DNA from: Fulvivirga lutea
Lineage (GTDB): Bacteria > Bacteroidota > Bacteroidia > Cytophagales > Cyclobacteriaceae
DNA: 64,000 nt
Direction: 5' to 3'
Assembly: GCF_017068455.1 (NCBI RefSeq)
Contig: NZ_CP070608.1
Location: 310,001 to 374,000 of the forward strand
The translations under genes were made by a program, and so were the position numbers. Below the pieces are notes generated by a model. It ran no database searches and had not been told where the DNA came from. It saw only the letters and a list, made by a program, of their open reading frames with translations. Shown in pieces: positions 34,361 to 43,476 of this stretch (position 1 is the stretch's first letter; every line of letters begins with the position of its first letter).

Positions 34361-34966
34361 ATGAGAAACTATTATTACCCGCTATTATTATTGATGAACT
34401 GGATAATGGCCTCCAACGCTTATGGGCAAATGCCGGTGAAGGTTTCATTATTCAGTGAAGCCACAAGCGTTCCTTTTGACAAAGTTATTACCACACCAAT
34501 TCATCCTGGTGTTCAATTAGGAACTGATTTTCACTGGAAAGAATCAAAACATATCAAACTATTCCCTTCAGTGAATATTGGCTATATGTTTCATAATAAG
34601 CTATTTCAAGGTGTTTATATAAATGGGGAACTTGGGCTTGATTATAAGTTTAGTTTCGGGCTAAATATAAAAACAGCACTTGGTATTGGTTATCTCCACA
34701 CATTTACCACTCAGCAGGAATTTCAATTTGAAAATGGCAGATATGTAAGCAAAAGAGATCGAGGAAATGCACGGATTATGCCTTCTTTTTCAGTAGGTGT
34801 AGGATATAATCTAAAGAAGAATGAAAGTCGATCGGCAGAAATTTTTATTCTACACCAAACCTGGCTGGAGTATCCCTATTCACCTGGATTTATTCCTTTA
34901 ATGGCCCATACCAATTTTCATGTTGGCTCAAAATTTTATCCATTTAATAAAAACAATAAAAAATGA
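34361..34966 (+). CDS. Small outer-membrane-barrel-like exported protein
   Basis: A 201-residue protein with a signal peptide (cleavage near NAYGQ). The mature region is made of alternating strands with Gly/Tyr-rich turns (VNIGYMFHNK, GVYINGELGLDYKFSFGLNIKTALGIGYL, FSVGVGYNLKKN, GSKFYPF). This suits an eight-stranded outer-membrane barrel. No specific family is recognised. The stop codon overlaps the start of the beta-lactamase-like gene by 4 bases, so the two are translationally coupled. Confidence 0.65.
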   Translation: MRNYYYPLLLLMNWIMASNAYGQMPVKVSLFSEATSVPFDKVITTPIHPGVQLGTDFHWKESKHIKLFPSVNIGYMFHNKLFQGVYINGELGLDYKFSFGLNIKTALGIGYLHTFTTQQEFQFENGRYVSKRDRGNARIMPSFSVGVGYNLKKNESRSAEIFILHQTWLEYPYSPGFIPLMAHTNFHVGSKFYPFNKNNKK

Positions 34967-36147
34967 AGTACTTATTTCTTTCAATATTAATTCTTGTTTT
35001 GTTTGGTGCATGTGAAGATGATCCTGTCTTTGAACCTTCGCATTATTTCTGCGACAGCGGTATTGATAACATAACCGCTGGGTTTGATTATCAAGAGTTA
35101 CAAGACCTAATAGATGAAATGGTAGCTTCAGGAGTACCAGGAGTTATGATGTCAGTTAACTATGATGACACTATTAGGTGGTCGGGTTCTTCGGGAAAGG
35201 CAGATTTAGCCAATAACATTGATTTGTCGCCTTGCAATATTACCAGAGTAGGGAGCACCGTAAAAACGTTTACTGCTATAGCCATTTTATTGCTGCAAGA
35301 AGAAGGGAAACTACATCTTGATGATCTTGTATCACAATACCTTGACAATAACATTTTGCAGGGGTTGGCGAATGCTAAACAGGCTTCAATAAGGCAGCTT
35401 TTGCAGCATTCAAGCGGCATCTACAATTACATTGCTAACCCCAGATTTCAAACGGCATCTTTAAATGACTTAACTAAAACCTGGCAGCCAAAAGAATTGT
35501 TGGATTATGCTCGCAATGAAGCGGCAGAATTTTCACCTGGAAGCGATGTTCAATACTCTAATACCAACTACATTCTTTTAGGTAAAATTATTGAGGCGAT
35601 TGAGCAAAAACCATTTTATGAGGTTTTCGCAGAAAGAATATTCAAACCTCTTAATTTATCGAATACACGTTTTGCGGCAACAGATCCTATTCCGGATGGC
35701 ATTATTCAGGGCTATATTGATTTGTATAGCAATTTAAATGTAATTAACTCAACTGAGTATAGTGGTTGGGATTATTTTACGGCAGACGGAGGCTTGATTT
35801 CCAACTCAAATGACTTAAATGTTTTCTTACATCAACTTTTTAATGGGTATATTATTCAGGAATCATCCTTAAACGAAATGATTACATGGAAAGCTCCAAA
35901 AAAGCAGGATTCAGAAACCTTTGATACATATTATGGACTAGGTATTTTCAGAATAGATACTGATTTTGGGCCAGCTTATATGCATAGTGGAGATGCAATC
36001 GGCTATTTCGCCAGTATGGTATATTTTCCAAACTATAATGTAACCATCACATGGGCTACTAACGGGAATTATGGTAAAATTGATGATTTTACTCAATCGA
36101 AGGAGGCTATGGAGAAAATTTTCAAAACACTTTTAAAGGACAAATAA
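34963..36147 (+). CDS. Serine beta-lactamase / penicillin-binding-like lipoprotein
   Basis: A 394-residue protein with a lipobox (LFGAC, Cys17), so probably a lipid-anchored envelope protein. The beta-lactamase class C / EstB-like fold is evident: the active-site tetrad GSTVK (Ser98, Lys101), the YSNTNY motif (YxN) near 190 and HSGDAIGY (HxG, replacing KTG) near 339. Such proteins are D-alanyl-D-alanine peptidases, esterases or beta-lactamases. The substrate is undetermined. It overlaps the upstream barrel protein by 4 bases. Confidence 0.88.
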   Translation: MKYLFLSILILVLFGACEDDPVFEPSHYFCDSGIDNITAGFDYQELQDLIDEMVASGVPGVMMSVNYDDTIRWSGSSGKADLANNIDLSPCNITRVGSTVKTFTAIAILLLQEEGKLHLDDLVSQYLDNNILQGLANAKQASIRQLLQHSSGIYNYIANPRFQTASLNDLTKTWQPKELLDYARNEAAEFSPGSDVQYSNTNYILLGKIIEAIEQKPFYEVFAERIFKPLNLSNTRFAATDPIPDGIIQGYIDLYSNLNVINSTEYSGWDYFTADGGLISNSNDLNVFLHQLFNGYIIQESSLNEMITWKAPKKQDSETFDTYYGLGIFRIDTDFGPAYMHSGDAIGYFASMVYFPNYNVTITWATNGNYGKIDDFTQSKEAMEKIFKTLLKDK

Positions 36148-36153
36148 AAGTTT

Positions 36154-36483
36154 GTGAACTATACGCTTTTTTATAGTTCCATATCTTCAGTACTCAAGTT
36201 TACTAAAATAATGAAAGTATTTAGCTCGGATGATAATCCGATTTATCTACATACACAACCGAGGAATTTTAGAGCGGTAAAACTATATGCAGATTTTGGA
36301 TTCAAATTATTAAAAGGTGGGTCAATTGGAAACAGAGTAAACGAACTTGAAAAGTGTCTTCTAATACTTAAAGAATTCATGCCTAATAAAGATTTTGAGA
36401 GACTAGAAATAATTGACCCACCTGATTATTTTATGAATTCGATGAAAAACGTAACAAAATACAGTTCTAAGAAAAATTTATGA
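36154..36483 (+). pseudogene. Fragment of a GNAT acetyltransferase
   Basis: The frame follows the beta-lactamase-like gene immediately. Residues 30-75 (PIYLHTQPRNFRAVKLYADFGFKLL) match the C-terminal part of GNAT N-acetyltransferases, where the YLHTQP and AVKLYxxxGF segments are typical. The front portion with the acetyl-CoA-binding RGxGxA loop is missing and replaced by unrelated sequence (NYTLFYSSISSV). It is best read as a decayed gene. The possible start GTG 36154 is weak. Confidence 0.55.
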
Positions 36484-36486
36484 ACA

Positions 36487-36687
36487 CTAAGAATAGCCCT
36501 TTTTGCCTTTTGTTGAGGTGCATCTGCGGTACTTGGCCAGTGCTGCGTTTTTCACTGCGGCTGTTCCCATTTTTATTTTTAGTTGATTTATATCTGCCAA
36601 TTGCTGGAAGTTAACCCACAGCACGTTTTTAAGTTCGCCTGACGCCTCCACTCCATACTCATTTAGTTTCGGTTTCCACGGCTCGCC
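36487..36687 (-). pseudogene. Minus-strand reading-frame remnant, unknown origin
   Basis: An open frame of 66 codons with no ATG near its beginning, ending at TAG 36487-36489. It begins right after an in-frame TAA. The peptide looks protein-like (NVLWVNFQQLADINQL, TAAVKNAALAKYRRC, basic end KGKKGYS) and the stretch is more GC-rich than its surroundings. It reads like the C-terminus of a lost gene. I do not recognise the family. Confidence 0.35.
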
Positions 36688-36776
36688 TTACTATTTTGTC
36701 AATCTTAATTATATTAAATACTCACTAATTCCTCATCAACTGTATTGCATTGGTATATTCAATTTTCATCTGCATG

Positions 36777-38147
36777 TCATAAAATCATCATGCCAAAATA
36801 TTTGTCCAATATTCCAAGTATCAGTATACAGCCTAAGATCACAGGGCAAATAACCTTTATTGCAATGGAAATATATCTTATAATTATCCGCTCATACAGC
36901 ATTTTATCCTTGCTCAATAATTCAGAAGAAAGCTTTTCTTTTCTCCATATGTGTGCTGCAAATAGACATGTAAATATCCCTCCCAAAGGTAGTAGTGTGT
37001 TACTTGAAAGATCAGATATAAATGTCATGAAATCAACAGCTTCAGTGCTTTTAGGATAAAAAATAAACTGAGTGAAAGAATCCGAATAACCATTGGCGAG
37101 CATTGACGGTATACCAATTAATAGTATTACAAAAGCACATAGCCAAACTACATATCTCCTTTTCATTTTAAATTCATCAATTAGAAAAGATACAGGAACT
37201 TCAAATAAGGATACTGTTGAAGTCAACGCAGCAAATGACAATAAAAGAAAAAATAGTGATCCAACAAAAATGCCTGCTTGTCCTAATTGCTCAAATACAC
37301 CGGGAAGTGTCATAAAAACTAGGCCGGCACCTCCACTTGTCTCAAGACCTTGAGAAAATACAAGTGGGAATAGCATCAACCCGGAAAGAAATGCCACGCC
37401 CACATCCGTTAGAGTAATTGCAGCAGCAATACCTAATAAGTTTTCCTTTTTATTTAAATAACTTCCATATGTTATCAATATTCCCATACCCAATGAAAGG
37501 GAGAAAAATGCATGACCTAACGCATTATATATAGTATGTAAGTTAATTTTAGAAAAATCGGGAATTAAGTAAAAATCGATACCTTGAGCTGAACCTGGCA
37601 ATGTAATGGCGTATATCGCCAATGAAACTATGATTAATATCAAAATGGGCATGAGCCATTTTGAAAATGTTTCTATTCCTTTAGATACACCTCTGTTAAC
37701 AATAAAAGCCGTTATGAGCATGAATACTAAAGAAAAAGAACCCACTGTTTCTATACTTTTTATATAATCAGGAAAAGTACTGCCAATTGAAAAGTTTCCT
37801 TGAACCATTTCTATGAAATACCCTAATGCCCAACCTGCAACAACGTTATAAAATGAGAGAATTAAAACACAGGCAATAATGGCAAGTAACCCAATTAATG
37901 ATGATTTTTTTGACCCCAGCACCCTAAAAGTACCTACAGCACTTTGTTGCGATTTTCTCCCCATCGCTATTTCTATCACAAGCATGGGGAAACATAGGAT
38001 AAAGCAAAAAACAAGATATATGAGTAAAAAAGCCGCTCCACCGCTCTCACCAACCTCAAATGGAAATTTCCAGATGTTCCCTAGCCCTACTGCACTACCA
38101 GCTGCCGCAGCAATGAAACCCAAATTATTCGAAAAACTACTTCTCAT
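36777..38147 (-). CDS. Sodium-dependent transporter of the NSS/SNF family
   Basis: A 456-residue inner-membrane transporter with 11-12 helices. The NSS N-terminal signature is present: GFIAAAAGSAVGLGNIWKFPF (residues 9-29) with GGAAFLLIY, plus ALGHAFFSLSLGMGILITYGSY near 211-232. Bacterial members (LeuT-like) take up amino acids with Na+. It lies 17 bases downstream of a RidA-family gene and in line with nudC, so the three minus-strand genes are probably one operon. Confidence 0.93.
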   Translation of the reverse strand: MRSSFSNNLGFIAAAAGSAVGLGNIWKFPFEVGESGGAAFLLIYLVFCFILCFPMLVIEIAMGRKSQQSAVGTFRVLGSKKSSLIGLLAIIACVLILSFYNVVAGWALGYFIEMVQGNFSIGSTFPDYIKSIETVGSFSLVFMLITAFIVNRGVSKGIETFSKWLMPILILIIVSLAIYAITLPGSAQGIDFYLIPDFSKINLHTIYNALGHAFFSLSLGMGILITYGSYLNKKENLLGIAAAITLTDVGVAFLSGLMLFPLVFSQGLETSGGAGLVFMTLPGVFEQLGQAGIFVGSLFFLLLSFAALTSTVSLFEVPVSFLIDEFKMKRRYVVWLCAFVILLIGIPSMLANGYSDSFTQFIFYPKSTEAVDFMTFISDLSSNTLLPLGGIFTCLFAAHIWRKEKLSSELLSKDKMLYERIIIRYISIAIKVICPVILGCILILGILDKYFGMMIL

Positions 38148-38164
38148 TAAAATCTAATAAATAA

Positions 38165-38728
38165 TTAATCAAGTGTAAAAGATGTAGTCAACCCAACTGA
38201 AAAGTTTCTTGGTAAGTTATGTACACCCAATATTGTTCGGGAATGTTTACCTTTCTCTCCCAGCACAGTACTAAACAGGTCGGAAGCTCCATTAACTACG
38301 ATTGGTGCATCATCCCAATCATCTGTGGCAACATAATAGGCTTCTATATGATTTAATCCATTAATGTTATCGATTCCAATTTTATCCTCAATTTGAGAAA
38401 GGACATTGAGGGCACATAATTTCATAGCCTCGTAACCTTGCTTAGTAGTTAAATCTTTACCTAGCTTTCCTTGAAATTTAAAATCACCATTGAGTATCGG
38501 AAACTGAATAGCTATATAGGCTATTTTACCTCTAATATTGACGGATGAATAGCTGCCTCCCGGTACAGATACTTCGGGTAGTACTAAATTCATTTCCACT
38601 AACTTGTCTCTCCACTTGTTTTCCACTATTTCTTTTGTTTTTGGTTTATCGAAAGCAATGATGCATACAACTAGTATTGTTCCAAATGCAATAACAAGCG
38701 TATTCCATGAAGCTTTTATCCTTTTCAT
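38165..38728 (-). CDS. RidA/YjgF-family protein with N-terminal membrane anchor
   Basis: From the start at 38728 (MKRIKASW) the protein has a hydrophobic segment of about 20 residues (NTLVIAFGTILVVCIIAF), then a YjgF_endoribonc-type domain of about 150 residues (EVSVPGGSYSSVNIRGKIAYIAIQFPI, LNGLNHIEAYYVATDDWDDAPIVVNGASDLFSTVLG, SRTILGVHNLPRN). RidA enzymes deaminate reactive enamine/imine intermediates from PLP enzymes and are usually cytoplasmic. The anchor suggests a membrane or periplasmic form. It sits between nudC and an NSS amino-acid transporter. Confidence 0.75.
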   Translation of the reverse strand: MKRIKASWNTLVIAFGTILVVCIIAFDKPKTKEIVENKWRDKLVEMNLVLPEVSVPGGSYSSVNIRGKIAYIAIQFPILNGDFKFQGKLGKDLTTKQGYEAMKLCALNVLSQIEDKIGIDNINGLNHIEAYYVATDDWDDAPIVVNGASDLFSTVLGEKGKHSRTILGVHNLPRNFSVGLTTSFTLD

Positions 38729-38776
38729 TGTTATAATTCTATCCTTAAGAAAACATTGATAACCGATTATCAATGA

Positions 38777-39679
38777 TTATTTTTCGAGCCACTTATATAT
38801 CATTCTTCTGGCAATACTATCCCCCCGCGATACTTTTATTCGGCCGTTGCTAATACCTTGGGTTAATTCACTTTGAGTATACCAAGCGGCATCTGGCACC
38901 TCGCTTCTGTCAAGTGTAAAATTTTTATCTGTCGCCAATGCCGAAAATCCAGTCATCAAACCAGATGGAAAAGGCCATGGTTGCGATTCAATATAGCGAA
39001 CATCCTTAATTTCTAATCCCGTTTCCTCCCTGGCTTCTCTTTTCACAGCATCCTCGAGAGTTTCACCAATTTCAACAAATCCAGATAGGCATGATACCAA
39101 TAGTCCATTCTTTACTGGAGTTTGTTGAAGCAGGCATGACTTTATGCCATTTTTATCTATATGCTCCAGAAGAAAAACAACTATTGACTCAAACTGCGGA
39201 TAAATTTTCTTTTCACAATTTTTACAAATCCGTAAATATCCTTTATCTGCCATTTTTGTTAGCCCACCACAAGTGCCACAATTTCTATTATTACGGTTCC
39301 AATTACTCACACCAATACCTAATGCAACTAGTCCCGAATCATAATTACCAAGTACTTTGTAGGCCTTCCTTATCCAAACTGGCTCACTATCTAATAATGG
39401 TAAAGTTGTTGATGCCTTCACATATTCACATGCGTGATAAATCGAAAGAAATGATAAATCCTGACACCATATTTCAACATTACCTTCTACACCAAGAAAA
39501 TACATTGGAAAGTCATCACTAATGTTTCGATTTAGCCTTATTGCTGGCGCAGATGGATCATCTTTTGAAAGAAAAACATTTTCTTTCCAGATGGGTATTA
39601 CTTCTGCTTTAAGAAACTTGTCGGACTTATTGCGTAAATGTGCAGCCCTATTTATTTTGTTATTTGAATAAACTATCAT
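38777..39679 (-). CDS. nudC: NAD(+) diphosphatase / NADH pyrophosphatase
   Basis: NudC hydrolyses NAD(H) to NMN(H) and AMP and can remove NAD caps from RNA. The protein (300 residues) has the N-terminal NUDIX-like domain, a four-Cys zinc ribbon (Cys134, 137, 152, 155), the Nudix box GFVEIGETLEDAVKREAREE near 205-227 and the NudC-specific SQPWPFPSGLM motif. It is complete. It is the first gene of an apparent operon with the RidA-like and NSS genes. Confidence 0.93.
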   Translation of the reverse strand: MIVYSNNKINRAAHLRNKSDKFLKAEVIPIWKENVFLSKDDPSAPAIRLNRNISDDFPMYFLGVEGNVEIWCQDLSFLSIYHACEYVKASTTLPLLDSEPVWIRKAYKVLGNYDSGLVALGIGVSNWNRNNRNCGTCGGLTKMADKGYLRICKNCEKKIYPQFESIVVFLLEHIDKNGIKSCLLQQTPVKNGLLVSCLSGFVEIGETLEDAVKREAREETGLEIKDVRYIESQPWPFPSGLMTGFSALATDKNFTLDRSEVPDAAWYTQSELTQGISNGRIKVSRGDSIARRMIYKWLEK

Positions 39680-39823
39680 TTTAAAATATGCTACGCATTG
39701 TAGCGATTAATTAAAAAAACTGATACACTTAGCTCAGGCGTCTTTCGTCTATCTAATTGAGGTATAAGATAATTTGCAAATTCCTTAGCCTAACACATCA
39801 AATAGTAGGCATGCCTGATCTTG

Positions 39824-39847
39824 AACCTGTTTCAGATTGTACAGGTT
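39824..39847. repeat. Inverted repeat, possible terminator
   Basis: AACCTGT (39824-39830) and ACAGGTT (39841-39847) with a 10-base gap, in the gap between nudC and the lipoprotein gene. On the minus strand no T run follows, so terminator activity for the lipoprotein gene is uncertain. Confidence 0.3.
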
Positions 39848-39881
39848 TAGACTTTTTGTTCATTATACAATTATTGGACAT

Positions 39882-41297
39882 TTAATTTCCATCCATGTCT
39901 GTCGATTTGATATCCCAATAAGTATCAATAAAAGTTCCGTCCTTCATGACACCTTGAAAATAGTAGCTTAACGTCATAAAAAGTCCCTGATCGTTAAGTG
40001 GGTTGTCACAAAATTGAAATCTTGTCTCTGCAACGTTGCTAAAATCTACAATCCTTACATTCTCTTCTCCCGCGGCATCCCATACGATACCACCAGAATC
40101 AACTAGCAATAGTTCTATATGGCTATAATCTAATTCTGTAAGTATATGACTATAAAGTACCGGATCACAAAAGGGATTATTAGCGCGGATAACAGCCAGG
40201 TGTTCAGTAACAATTCCATCTGCATTATACCAAGCCAATTCCAAACCCCCGGCATTTGATTCATTTGGTGAAGTAAGTTGATATTCATTTCCCGCAGAGA
40301 GTTCAAAAGTTCCCGTTCCGTAGATGACGGGATTATTTAAAAATTCAATAGACTCATATATGCCAATAAAAATGTTGTAATTACCATTACCGGATATGGG
40401 CATTACTTTTACTATCTCGTCTAATTCTGTAACATCAAAAATCCCTGTTGTTTTATAAAATGTACTGTTTTCGGATTGTATAGAGATAAAAGCAACTTCA
40501 GGATCTACACCCTCAGGTAAATTATAACGTAATATGACAGAAGAGGCAGAAGGGTTCATGGTAATATTCAATATCCCATCAAACTCATCTAATTCTTGGG
40601 TTGTGAATGTTCTACTATATGTGTTAAAGCCCTCCTTTTCAATTTCAATATAATATCTTTCAGATTTCCTGATAGTTATAGAGTTTGACTGGTTTAGTAA
40701 TTCGCCCTCATACAACACCTCTGTTTCATTACTAATTGAAACGCTACCACTTACAAAATTAAATCCATCATTTGTCTGCCTAAAGAGATTAATTACCAAA
40801 TGCATAATATCAACAGGCTCAAAAGATATTCCAAGATAACCAAAGTCTTCTGGGGTAAAGCCTGCCGTACTAACAACCTGAGGCGCAACGTTCACAGTCT
40901 CATTGGTGGAGATTGTAAATGATAACGGTAATGCAGTATCTACAAGATGTTCTGTATCAGAACCACTAACTGGCGTAGCATAAGTAACCTCATTTTCATC
41001 GTTTAAAACAAGAAATTCCTCTAGTGAATATTCTCCCACTTCTAAGCTGAGTACCTCGCTTTGATAACTATCCCCAAACTTTACCACTTCAATGGTATCT
41101 ATTATTGCATCTTGATCATTATTTTTTAAGGCAAAAATTATTTTTGAGAATGTCCCTTCCTCAACTCTTCCATCAGGTATAGAAGTATCACTAATATTGA
41201 AACTTAATTCACCAATCTCAGGCATAGGTTCTGTTGACTCTCCGCAAGAGTATAATATCAAAAAAACCAGAAGCATGAGATACAAATTGTTTTTCAT
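39882..41297 (-). CDS. Putative lipoprotein, unknown function
   Basis: A large exported protein of about 470 residues with a lipobox (LYSCGE), so probably a lipid-anchored surface or periplasmic protein. The start at 41297 gives MKNNLYLMLLVF. An alternative ATG lies four codons upstream. The sequence is acidic and beta-rich (SVSISNETEVLYEGELLNQSN, FNISDTSIPDGR near the N-terminus, FRQTNDGFNF in the middle), with repeated Ig-like strand patterns suggesting two or three domains. No family recognised. Single gene between nudC and the hydrolase. Confidence 0.6.
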   Translation of the reverse strand: MKNNLYLMLLVFLILYSCGESTEPMPEIGELSFNISDTSIPDGRVEEGTFSKIIFALKNNDQDAIIDTIEVVKFGDSYQSEVLSLEVGEYSLEEFLVLNDENEVTYATPVSGSDTEHLVDTALPLSFTISTNETVNVAPQVVSTAGFTPEDFGYLGISFEPVDIMHLVINLFRQTNDGFNFVSGSVSISNETEVLYEGELLNQSNSITIRKSERYYIEIEKEGFNTYSRTFTTQELDEFDGILNITMNPSASSVILRYNLPEGVDPEVAFISIQSENSTFYKTTGIFDVTELDEIVKVMPISGNGNYNIFIGIYESIEFLNNPVIYGTGTFELSAGNEYQLTSPNESNAGGLELAWYNADGIVTEHLAVIRANNPFCDPVLYSHILTELDYSHIELLLVDSGGIVWDAAGEENVRIVDFSNVAETRFQFCDNPLNDQGLFMTLSYYFQGVMKDGTFIDTYWDIKSTDMDGN

Positions 41298-41423
41298 CTT
41301 ATTTATCATTTTTTGTTTCTAATATTTTATATTCTAAGATTTTCACCTTACTTTCTTAGGATCTATTAATTGATTTGGATCATATTTAACCCCGCTACTA
41401 CTATTCTTTTCTGATTTTTTAGA

Positions 41424-42320
41424 TTACGGTACTTGCATGAAATTTCTATAAGAGTTTAAAATTTGCTGTGCGTCATCTGAAACAAAATCTTCAAACCAAG
41501 ATTGAATATCTTCCCACAATATCCTGTTTCGTACCTGGAAAAAATTAAAATGATCTAGCGTATCTTCTGTATTCGAGATGTGTTCATGAACTTTAATATT
41601 AGTACCATATTTATCGAACAAATCTTCAACTGCCTTTCTTGGGGCCAGCAAATCGTCACCTTTGATGCTTACAAATTTTGTTGGTACATCATAGGTCAAA
41701 TATTTTAATGAATTGGATCCCTCGCCATAAACGCCATGCTTTGTCTTTGCAAGTCTTGCCCAATCGCTTGCAATAGCTTTAGACAAATTATTCTTACCCC
41801 CATAAAAGTATGACGGCATATAGCCTATCAGTTTTAAAGCTAATGGTGTTAGTATATTCCAAAAAAGGTTCACAATTGATTTGTTTTTACCCTTCCATAA
41901 ATGTGAACACACAGATTGTGAGGCTACCAGGTAAGAGGCTGTCAATTTATTTGCATTTCGAGCTAGTGGTAGAATCTGTCCTGCAATACTATGACCAACA
42001 AAAAATATATGCTTACTCTGTAATATCGTTTTGCAATACGAGATTACCTCTGACAGATCGTTTTTTCCGAATGACCCTATATCTTTATTGCCTAAAGGCT
42101 CATCCTCATGAAACATTCCACTGTAGTCAAATGTCACACAGTTAAATCTACGCTCATTAAAAAAATGGGCAATTTTGGAATAAAACCGCCTTTTTACTCC
42201 CATAGCTGATCCAAAAATGATGGTCCTTTGAACATTACAATTTGCTTTAAACACTGTTATGTGTAATGGCCCATTGGCAGTGTTTAAGATATAATCGGCA
42301 CCTTTCATATTTTCTCCCAT
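41424..42320 (-). CDS. Alpha/beta hydrolase (serine aminopeptidase S33-like)
   Basis: A 298-residue cytoplasmic-looking protein: IIFGSAMGVKRRFYSKIAHFFNE near 34-56 (region after beta 3), TFDYSGM, the nucleophile elbow VGHSIAGQI with Ser111, and VSIKGDDLLAP near 222-232 with the acid position. The catalytic His is probably in LDHFNFF near 265. A lipase/esterase function is likely. The fold is common and the substrate unknown. It is followed by the Crp/Fnr gene upstream on the same strand (176-base gap). Confidence 0.75.
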   Translation of the reverse strand: MGENMKGADYILNTANGPLHITVFKANCNVQRTIIFGSAMGVKRRFYSKIAHFFNERRFNCVTFDYSGMFHEDEPLGNKDIGSFGKNDLSEVISYCKTILQSKHIFFVGHSIAGQILPLARNANKLTASYLVASQSVCSHLWKGKNKSIVNLFWNILTPLALKLIGYMPSYFYGGKNNLSKAIASDWARLAKTKHGVYGEGSNSLKYLTYDVPTKFVSIKGDDLLAPRKAVEDLFDKYGTNIKVHEHISNTEDTLDHFNFFQVRNRILWEDIQSWFEDFVSDDAQQILNSYRNFMQVP

Positions 42321-42496
42321 TTTAAATTCAACATCAATGACCTGTGCCTAATTACAGTTCCTTACCTTTTTATTAAAAAAGTCTGATGTAAGTAGGCGCT
42401 ATTTAATAAGTCATTACCCTCACCAAGGAGGTTAATTTGTTATGCAAAACTATGAGGTGTTTATTTCAAAGTATTGATAAGAAGTATTGATCTATG

Positions 42497-43081
42497 TTAG
42501 GAAATTAGCTTTTTCCGTATGCGGCTTAAGCTCTCTGGATGTATTCCCAAGTATTTTGCAACTTTATTAACAGGTATATTTGCCAGGTATTTCGAATGAC
42601 TCTCATACATGGTTGAATATCTTTCTTCTACAGTTTTAGATAAAAAGTCTTTTTCTCTATTTGACTTTCTCAGATAAGCCTGTTCTGTGATTATTCTTCC
42701 GAATTTGTTGACATCTATAGAGTTTTCATAAGCTTTCATTAATTCATCCCTATTAATACTTTCCACCAGGCATTCCTCTAGAGCGGTTATTTGTACATCT
42801 GATGGTATTTGATTTAGAAAAGATGTCAGAGCACAAAACATTTCTCCCGTAAAAAAAAAGTCTATTATCTTTTCTGACGTGTAGGCTTTTATAGTCATCT
42901 CAACTATTCCGCTATTCATAAAATAAACCTCGTTTTCCACATCACCATAAGCAGTAACAATATCCTTCCTTTTGAAAATTCTTTTTGTAACCTTAAATGG
43001 AAGTTCTTCATCTAGCATATGTTCTTTTCCTAAAACAGATTTGTATAATGCTCTAAAGGTTTTGTGATTTTCCTGGCTCAT
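42497..43081 (-). CDS. Crp/Fnr-family transcriptional regulator
   Basis: A 194-residue protein with an N-terminal cyclic-nucleotide-binding-like beta barrel (about 25-115: FKVTKRIFKRKDIVTAYGDVENEVYFMNSGIVEM) and a C-terminal winged helix (VNKVAKYLGIHPESLSRIRKKLI). The barrel lacks an obvious cAMP phosphate-binding RxxSA motif. This is the common Bacteroidota Crp-like group. It lies upstream of the alpha/beta hydrolase gene on the same strand and might regulate it. Confidence 0.87.
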   Translation of the reverse strand: MSQENHKTFRALYKSVLGKEHMLDEELPFKVTKRIFKRKDIVTAYGDVENEVYFMNSGIVEMTIKAYTSEKIIDFFFTGEMFCALTSFLNQIPSDVQITALEECLVESINRDELMKAYENSIDVNKFGRIITEQAYLRKSNREKDFLSKTVEERYSTMYESHSKYLANIPVNKVAKYLGIHPESLSRIRKKLIS

Positions 43082-43440
43082 TCTTAATTTATCTATTCTA
43101 ACCTTTTATCTCAATCCGGTTGGTATAATACCGTTTCTAACTACGTATTGTTGAAGTTGATGTTTCCAATAAATCTTATCACATAGACTCTATTCTTAGT
43201 CTAACGGGGATTTTAGTTAGAGATCTTTTGATTAATACGCCTCATTCTTCTTTAACACGACTTCCCGTATAACTGAACAAAATCATTCAAAAAAATCTGC
43301 AAATTTAAGCGGTTGACCTTCGGTTGACCCCAATCAAAAACTGAAAATATTGATTTATGGAATTAATTAACACACGCTGATACCTTTGCTTGTGGAGAAT
43401 TATAAGCAGCTAATCGAAATTTCTATGGGATTATAAATAA
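43082..43440. other. Gene-free stretch between the Crp/Fnr gene and tRNA-Ser, with a short tandem repeat
   Basis: About 360 bases with no credible reading frame on either strand. The only structure is CGGTTGACC at 43310-43318 repeated at 43321-43329 (11-base period). The Crp/Fnr promoter must lie in its left part. Confidence 0.5.
43310..43329 (+). repeat. Short tandem repeat CGGTTGACC
   Basis: Two identical 9-mers separated by TT, about 150 bases from the 3' end of tRNA-Ser. It may be a regulator site or a remnant of mobile DNA. The sequence alone does not decide. Confidence 0.4.
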
Positions 43441-43473
43441 AAAAGCCCATCTACTTGTTGTAAATGGGCTTTT
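43441..43473 (-). terminator. Terminator of tRNA-Ser
   Basis: AAAAGCCCAT (43441-43450) pairs with ATGGGCTTTT (43464-43473). On the minus strand it directly follows the tRNA and ends in a T run. Confidence 0.85.
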
Positions 43474-43476
43474 GTG

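Noticed and set aside
36745-37059. Plus-strand frame overlapping the NSS transporter
   Set aside because: Antisense shadow of a clearly recognised transporter gene.
39091-39522. Long plus-strand frame of 143 codons inside nudC
   Set aside because: Opposite strand of nudC, whose zinc ribbon and Nudix box are unmistakable.
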